In this document: piece by piece, positions 58,830 to 64,000 of the stretch
Position numbering within the stretch: the first letter of the stretch is position 1
Layout of the letters: each line of letters begins with the position of its first letter
Assembly (NCBI GenBank): GCA_949752745.1
Contig: OX457027.1
Coordinates: forward strand, 80,965,214 to 81,029,213
Source: Protula sp. h YS-2021
Lineage: Eukaryota > Annelida > Polychaeta > Sabellida > Serpulidae
Reading direction: 5' to 3'
Length of the DNA stretch: 64,000 nucleotides
Translations under genes and position numbers: made by a program
The notes under the pieces: model-generated
Told to the model about the DNA's origin: nothing
What the model saw: only the letters and a program-made list of their open reading frames with translations
Databases searched by the model: none

Positions 58830-61800
58830 ACTGAACCAGTGATGTAACCGCTATTGGCCGACGGCTCTGAATCTCCGATGCCTATAGGTTTATAGTACTT
58901 CCAAAATTATTGCCCCAGAACAGCAAAACTTGAATGCTTCTTTCACGAATTTAGTCGGAATACTTTGAAACCGACATTTATCAGAACTCTTCTGTTTTTG
59001 GCGTGTTATTGGTCGAAAATGGCAGAATTAGAAGAGTGCCGACTGACAACGCTCAAAACTGTCGTGCTGGCATCCAAACTTGTACATCAACTAACACTTA
59101 AAGCGGGATTATTTTCGGTGCGTTCAAGCAATACCTTGAGTGAATTAAAAAATACACACGCTGAAGGACATTCGTTTTTATGACAATACAATAGAATACA
59201 ACACTTGCATTCCCCCTGACCTGTATTTCATGTCGTGACACTGCACATCAGCCCTGTGGTCGCATTTCATCGCCAGTGAGTAAAACTAGAGTATTCCGGT
59301 TACGAATCTTAGCGCAGACATTTTTCAAAGCCCTGTCGACTTTCTGATTTCAACACATTAAAAAAAAAGGCCAAGGTAGCGGGGAGTTTGTTTTTGTGAA
59401 ATGAGTCGAATCTCTTGTCTAGTTCAGGACCTAGTCAATCTGGCTTAAAAATTACCCCGATTCCAGTACAGGTTGATGCCAGATATTGGTGTGATTGACG
59501 TCTAAAACCGAGATAAATGGCAAGATTAGAAGACGGCGCCAGTTGCAGAGGGTCTCTAAAACTGGAAAGATCTGGCTGAGAAACAAATGGAAATTAGTGG
59601 AGCACCAGACGCGAGGAAAAGAAAACCTACTAGTTTCTTGCACTCCGGCCGTGTCACTAACATTAAATCCAGAAACTGGCGCCTTCTACAAGAGAAATTT
59701 GGCGCTTCGGCGTTAGGTTTTTTTTTGCACAAGAAATACTTCGAAACGTTTAAAAGTAACGCCTTATAAAGTCTTAGACGTTTAAATAAAACATGTGCGA
59801 AAAAACAATTTTTCCGAGGCCGGGTCACCGAAGAAATTTCATAAATAACAGTTCGAAAGCCAGCTGGGTCATTTTTTTAGAAAAAATGTTTTTCCGGGTA
59901 AAACGGGACGAGGAATTCTTCCTGGCCTTCCATGCACGGCTTCGCGCGGTGCACTTCTTGATTGTGACTGATTGCCCACCCCCAACCCCCCCCCCCCCAC
60001 ACACACACACGTCTGACACGTTTTGGAAACATCGCATAAGATACGAAAAACCCCAGTGACACCCCAGGATCTCCGTTCCTGATGCATGTGTCCCCCAACC
60101 CCAATCGGCCATTCGCCTCTTCGGGAGGAAACAATATTGTTGTCCAATAATAAACTATATTTATACAGACATGAAGATCAGTCTGTGAACAAACTTATAA
60201 CATTTTATTCCAGTTACCTGGATTATTTCTACAGATCAAAAGAATACAACTACACCGTGCCCTGACTCGCAAGAAACTAGACTTCTGGTGTTACACGGCT
60301 CTTCACATGAAATACGTAAATTAAACACCATGTTTGAACGATATTAAGGAGCATAATCGATTAGTTTTAAGATGATGCGATGTTTAATTGTAAAGACTGC
60401 TTCCAAAAATTTCGTTGGCATCTAACCAAAATACGCCACATTCATCTGAAATTAAAGGAATCTCCGAAACACAACACGCTACGTTCCCGCCAAATTTGGA
60501 GACCCTTTTTCGCTCGTGTGACACACAAAAAAATTTCAACAGGACTACAACTATATTCAGACCAAACAGATATTTAATTCTGGTATAAAACAGACTTCGT
60601 TGAAATGCCGGATCCTTTTTTGTGGCGGAAGGGGTCGTTTTAGGTGTCTGTTGTTGAGTCCTATATTTAGAGGTGTGGGCTCGAGGAAAATATCTTACTG
60701 CAGACTATTGTAATGGTCATAATGCATAATTCGTGATCCCTCGGCCTAAAAAATGCGTTTTTGCTAGCAGGGGGAAGACCATTGCAATCACCACTTTTGC
60801 GGGGTATTGTGATATTTTTAATATTTCGGTGAACTTTGCTGATATTTTGTAATTTCCTTTTTTTGCATGTGTCAGGGGTCGTTCTCGGGCTCGTTGGAAT
60901 CGACGGAAAATACACTTCATATACTTTCTACCTGTAGGGTTTTATTGGTGTACAGTGAATAGTATCAGAGATACAGCCTGGACAAACTTGTCTGAAAAAC
61001 AACAAAGTCTAAATTATAAAAAAAATCGCCAAAATTACATTAAAAAAAATAACCTGATACTGCACAACTACACTTTATATTCTTTCTACTTGTGGGATTT
61101 GTTGGTCTACGATGAATACTAACAAAGATACAGGCCGGACAAAGAGGTTTGCGGACGACGGACATGAGGCGTTTCTATATCCCCTGGCCCCGGGTGAGGG
61201 ATAAAAAACCTCTTTGTATGCAAATTAACGAGTTTTAAATTAAACAAAAAAGCGAAGCAAGTTTCTTTATTTTTTTTTTCACTTTTTAACCTACAGTTTA
61301 TCCAAATTTTCCTTTCCTGGAGTCCCATCAATGGAAAGTTTCCATACTTTCCATTCCTCCCTTTTGCGTGAGCTTAATATATAAACCATGCACAGAAAGT
61401 TATTTGTATCGGTGAACAAATTTGCCGCTCCTCCTCAAAACTAAATGAAAATGAAGAAAAAAAAATAACCAAAACACTTCTCAATATCTTTGCTCTTCGA
61501 CATAAACAATTGAAGTCCGAAAAAAAAATTGGTAAGGGTTAGAACCTTGCATTTAAAGTCATGAGGGTCAGTCTGAAAAAATTGACGAATTCCGTGCTCG
61601 ACGACGGTATGTCCTTGAACCTCTGAACATTTCATGCCGAGTCAACGCTACACAGAGAATGCAGGGGTGACACGGAATACAAGCAACTTTCTGTGCATAG
61701 GACACAAACATTTTTCAAATTTAAAGCCTGTAAATGAAACCATTACTGTTACTTAAATAACACTATGACAGTAAAATTTTATTCCCAAGATAGATGTCAT

Positions 61801-61890
61801 GAAACTCAAGATATTCAAGAAAATGTCTTTGAGCCAGTTGTTTAACATTCACACTAAGACACAATGCCAGCACCCCTAAGAAATGATCTT
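58830..61890. other. No gene seen
   Basis: Intergenic DNA with a poly-C/(CA)n tract at 59980-60010. Two similar segments (60925-61000 and 61070-61145, 'ctttctacctgtagggtttt' against 'ctttctacttgtgggatttg') indicate a small local duplication. No gene is supported. Confidence 0.45.
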
Positions 61891-61895
61891 GACCC

Positions 61896-61901
61896 TTTAT
61901 T
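61896..61901 (-). terminator. Candidate polyadenylation signal of ALG10
   Basis: AATAAA on the minus strand, about 120 bp beyond the ALG10 stop codon. Confidence 0.45.
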
Positions 61902-62021
61902 TCTAAAGTTCTGCCACCACAGCCAGATCAATAAAATTACGAGACCGCCGTTTTGCATCCCCTCTCCCACCAAGAGGCGCCCCCTCCTTATTCCTTGCTC
62001 TAAGGTGTTCAGAAAAGTCCA

Positions 62022-63796
62022 TTACCACATAAACCTTTGCGCAGTCGATTCATTCGGCCACATAAAAGGTTTCTCTAGGAACATATACAGCGTGGCAGCA
62101 TTAATCCCCGCATTGAAGAGAATCTCTAGGGAAAGCTGCAAGTAAGAACCTATGGGCATATTGAGCCTCAATATCAAATAAGGTACGATAAAATAGCGCA
62201 GCTCTAATAACATCGACGGAACTAAATTTAGTGCTAAACATAAAAAGAACATAAACCTCCATAGCACGTTTTTATGAGAAATTGAGCAGTTAATACACCA
62301 ATATGCAAATAAATAAGCCGGCACTAATGCTACTTTTATTAATTCATGCTTGTTCAGTATTTTTGACCAGATATAAAACGTATAATGCCTGTTATCTGAT
62401 AACAAATATCTATGGGCATATGTATAATTCCAAAGCAGGTAGCAACTAACCGAACAAAATATTAACACCACAACTGGCTTCTCAAAAACAAATCTTAAAA
62501 AAGTCTTAATTTTTGGTACAGAGATAAAATAAGGGAAGGCAAAAATGCCGCAAAAGGCTGAGAAATAATAGAGCTGTGCGAAGTGTAGGCCCGCCTGGTG
62601 ATCAGTCTTAGCTCCCACCACAATACTGCCGTTCCAGATCACAAACAAAACAAATAATACACCAACTATGACGTAACACCAGGCATCCCTAGCAACCACG
62701 TACACTAACTGCACCAACTCTCTCAATTTACATTTGGTTGCTAGGGTGTGCATGACAACCTTTAAATACGACCAATCGAACTGTGCACGCGGGTCAAGCT
62801 TTCTGTTTTTACTGCGCACTAGCACGTGCGCGTACTCCATGGCAACCGTGGAGCCAATGAACGCCACCCAAACTATATTCGTCTGTCGGTACAAGACCGC
62901 CAGTGCTGCCGCTAGCCCGGCCACTGCGTGGAGCTTGCGTGCAGATAGGTAATAGGCCAGGAGAATACAGAAGGTCGATCCAGGGTCGGTGTAGTATAAG
63001 AAACTGAAAAAGTAGAGCACCGGGAGGGAGGCCAGCGACAGCGCGGCCATGACACACCTCAGTACGGGTACCCTCTGAAAGCATACAAGTATCGGTATGG
63101 TATAGTGCAGCTTTTTGTCTAAAAGATTTACAGTAAGCATTTTTAAAACACAGAAGTGGAATCAACTCCCACGAAAGAGCGTGCTTACTTTTATTTCTTT
63201 CTAAATTGCTTGTTTTAGCTTTACTCGACATTTCAGCTCCTCATTCCTCTTTTCTTTCCTTCTAATATGATCTTTATTTCTTTGTTATGCTTTTCTTCTT
63301 CATGAACAAAACCTCTACCACGCACAGGATGGAACAAAAACGAGTTCTGTAGATGAGAAAATAAAGTGATATGGAGGCAAAACGCCTACATGGTGTTTTC
63401 TGTCCTGTTGTGCCCAAGCATTGTCACGTGAATTTGTGCGCCAAGCCACTTCCACAGCCAAACTTGCGGTGTCTATAACACCGTGAATACACCGAAATAC
63501 GTTTTAAAACGCAACGAAATAACACTGTTTATGACACTACAGAATGGATGAGACTCTGATTGCCCAGTATACTGATTTACGAGTAAGCCAGGCCGTACCT
63601 TATCCTCGCGGGTGGCGTGCAGAAGGATGGCGAACAGCAGTGCCATGTTGCCCGTGGCTAGCAGTACATTGGTGGTGCGCAGCCATATGACAGTGCACGT
63701 GCGGGCCATGGGTAGGGCGAGTAGCCATTCCAGCGGCCGTAGCAGCGCGACTGTTGTCATGTATAAACCCGGGAGCGTCGTTATCATTGGATCCCA
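62022..63796 (-). CDS. ALG10: ALG10 alpha-1,2-glucosyltransferase (partial, last two exons)
   Basis: Two minus-strand exons are visible: 63796-63599 (66 codons, phase 0 both ends, acceptor GTGTACAG, donor AAG|GTACGG) and 63074-62022 (350 codons plus stop, acceptor TTTCAG). The first starts WDPMITTLPGLY. The second contains PVLYFFSFLYYTD, YRQTNIVW and DNRHYTFYIW, and ends QRFMW, all strongly conserved in ALG10. The enzyme is a multi-pass ER membrane protein that transfers the third, terminal alpha-1,2 glucose from dolichyl-phosphate-glucose to the lipid-linked oligosaccharide before N-glycan transfer. ALG10 is about 470 residues long and 416 are present here, so one exon of roughly 50 residues with the start and a conserved acidic motif lies beyond 64000. 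No stops or frameshifts are seen, so it looks functional. Confidence 0.95.
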
Positions 63797-64000
63797 CTGT
63801 ACACAAACAACAAGGAGTGTAGCAATATTATTCATTCTTCTCTTTTTTAACTGGAAAAAATCACGAACAAGCCGGACAGTATCACTAAATTTTGAAAGCA
63901 AACTTGAAGCACGTTCCAATCTCACTTTCTACTCTATTAGTTTTAGGCGGACAACTAAGACCTGCAGGTCCCGTTTGCAGACAGTTTCTCATTCTGCGCG
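63797..64000 (-). other. ALG10 intron, no exon seen
   Basis: Upstream of the WDP exon no donor or coding segment matching the ALG10 N-terminus is found before the window ends. Confidence 0.5.

Noticed and set aside
62734..63231. Open frames on both strands over ALG10
   Set aside because: They are shadows of the conserved ALG10 frame.

Overview
This window is animal nuclear DNA: AT-rich, with long introns and GT-AG splice sites, and crowded with eukaryotic transposon remains. Its contents are a Toll-like receptor, a calmodulin-like EF-hand gene, ALG10, Polinton and Mutator-like remnants, rolling-circle elements with satellite cores, and dispersed GTCCGTCTGTCC repeats. Together they suggest a marine invertebrate, most likely a lophotrochozoan such as a mollusc or brachiopod. 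The species is inferred and not established.

Layout. Positions 966-4126 hold a deleted but TIR-bounded Polinton/Maverick element with PolB, packaging-ATPase and integrase fragments. Positions 7411-10191 hold a Toll-like receptor gene whose TIR domain is cut by one in-frame stop. A badly decayed tandem copy (about 12290-14520) lies downstream and has lost most of its TIR. The minus strand from 30414 to 22546 carries a four-exon, four-EF-hand calmodulin-like gene of 163 codons, reconstructed here from splice sites. A further EF-hand exon at 17603-17801 fits the same splice phase and could be an alternative C-terminal half. Two inverted copies of one Helentron-like element (20263-22014 and 26844-29020) flank exons 2-4 of that gene. 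Each carries a 139-bp satellite core full of TCAAGGTCA-type nuclear-receptor half-sites.

Positions 35428-36779 hold a Mutator-like element with long TIRs and a broken transposase. The largest gene runs from 46562 to 58132 on the plus strand. Eighteen coding exons, joined on phase-consistent splice sites, encode a secreted protein of about 858 residues from a family I do not recognise: signal peptide, coiled coils, several hydrophobic stretches, a basic centre and a cysteine-rich C-terminus. It includes an 18-nt microexon, a GC-AG intron and a 21-bp minisatellite that begins exactly at a splice donor. The right edge (63796 to 62022, minus) holds the last two exons of ALG10, the ER glucosyltransferase that finishes the lipid-linked oligosaccharide for N-glycosylation; its first exon lies beyond the window.

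The genes do not form one pathway. The notable theme is how repeats sit on gene structure: minisatellites start at splice donors in two unrelated genes, and inverted satellite-bearing transposons bracket exons.
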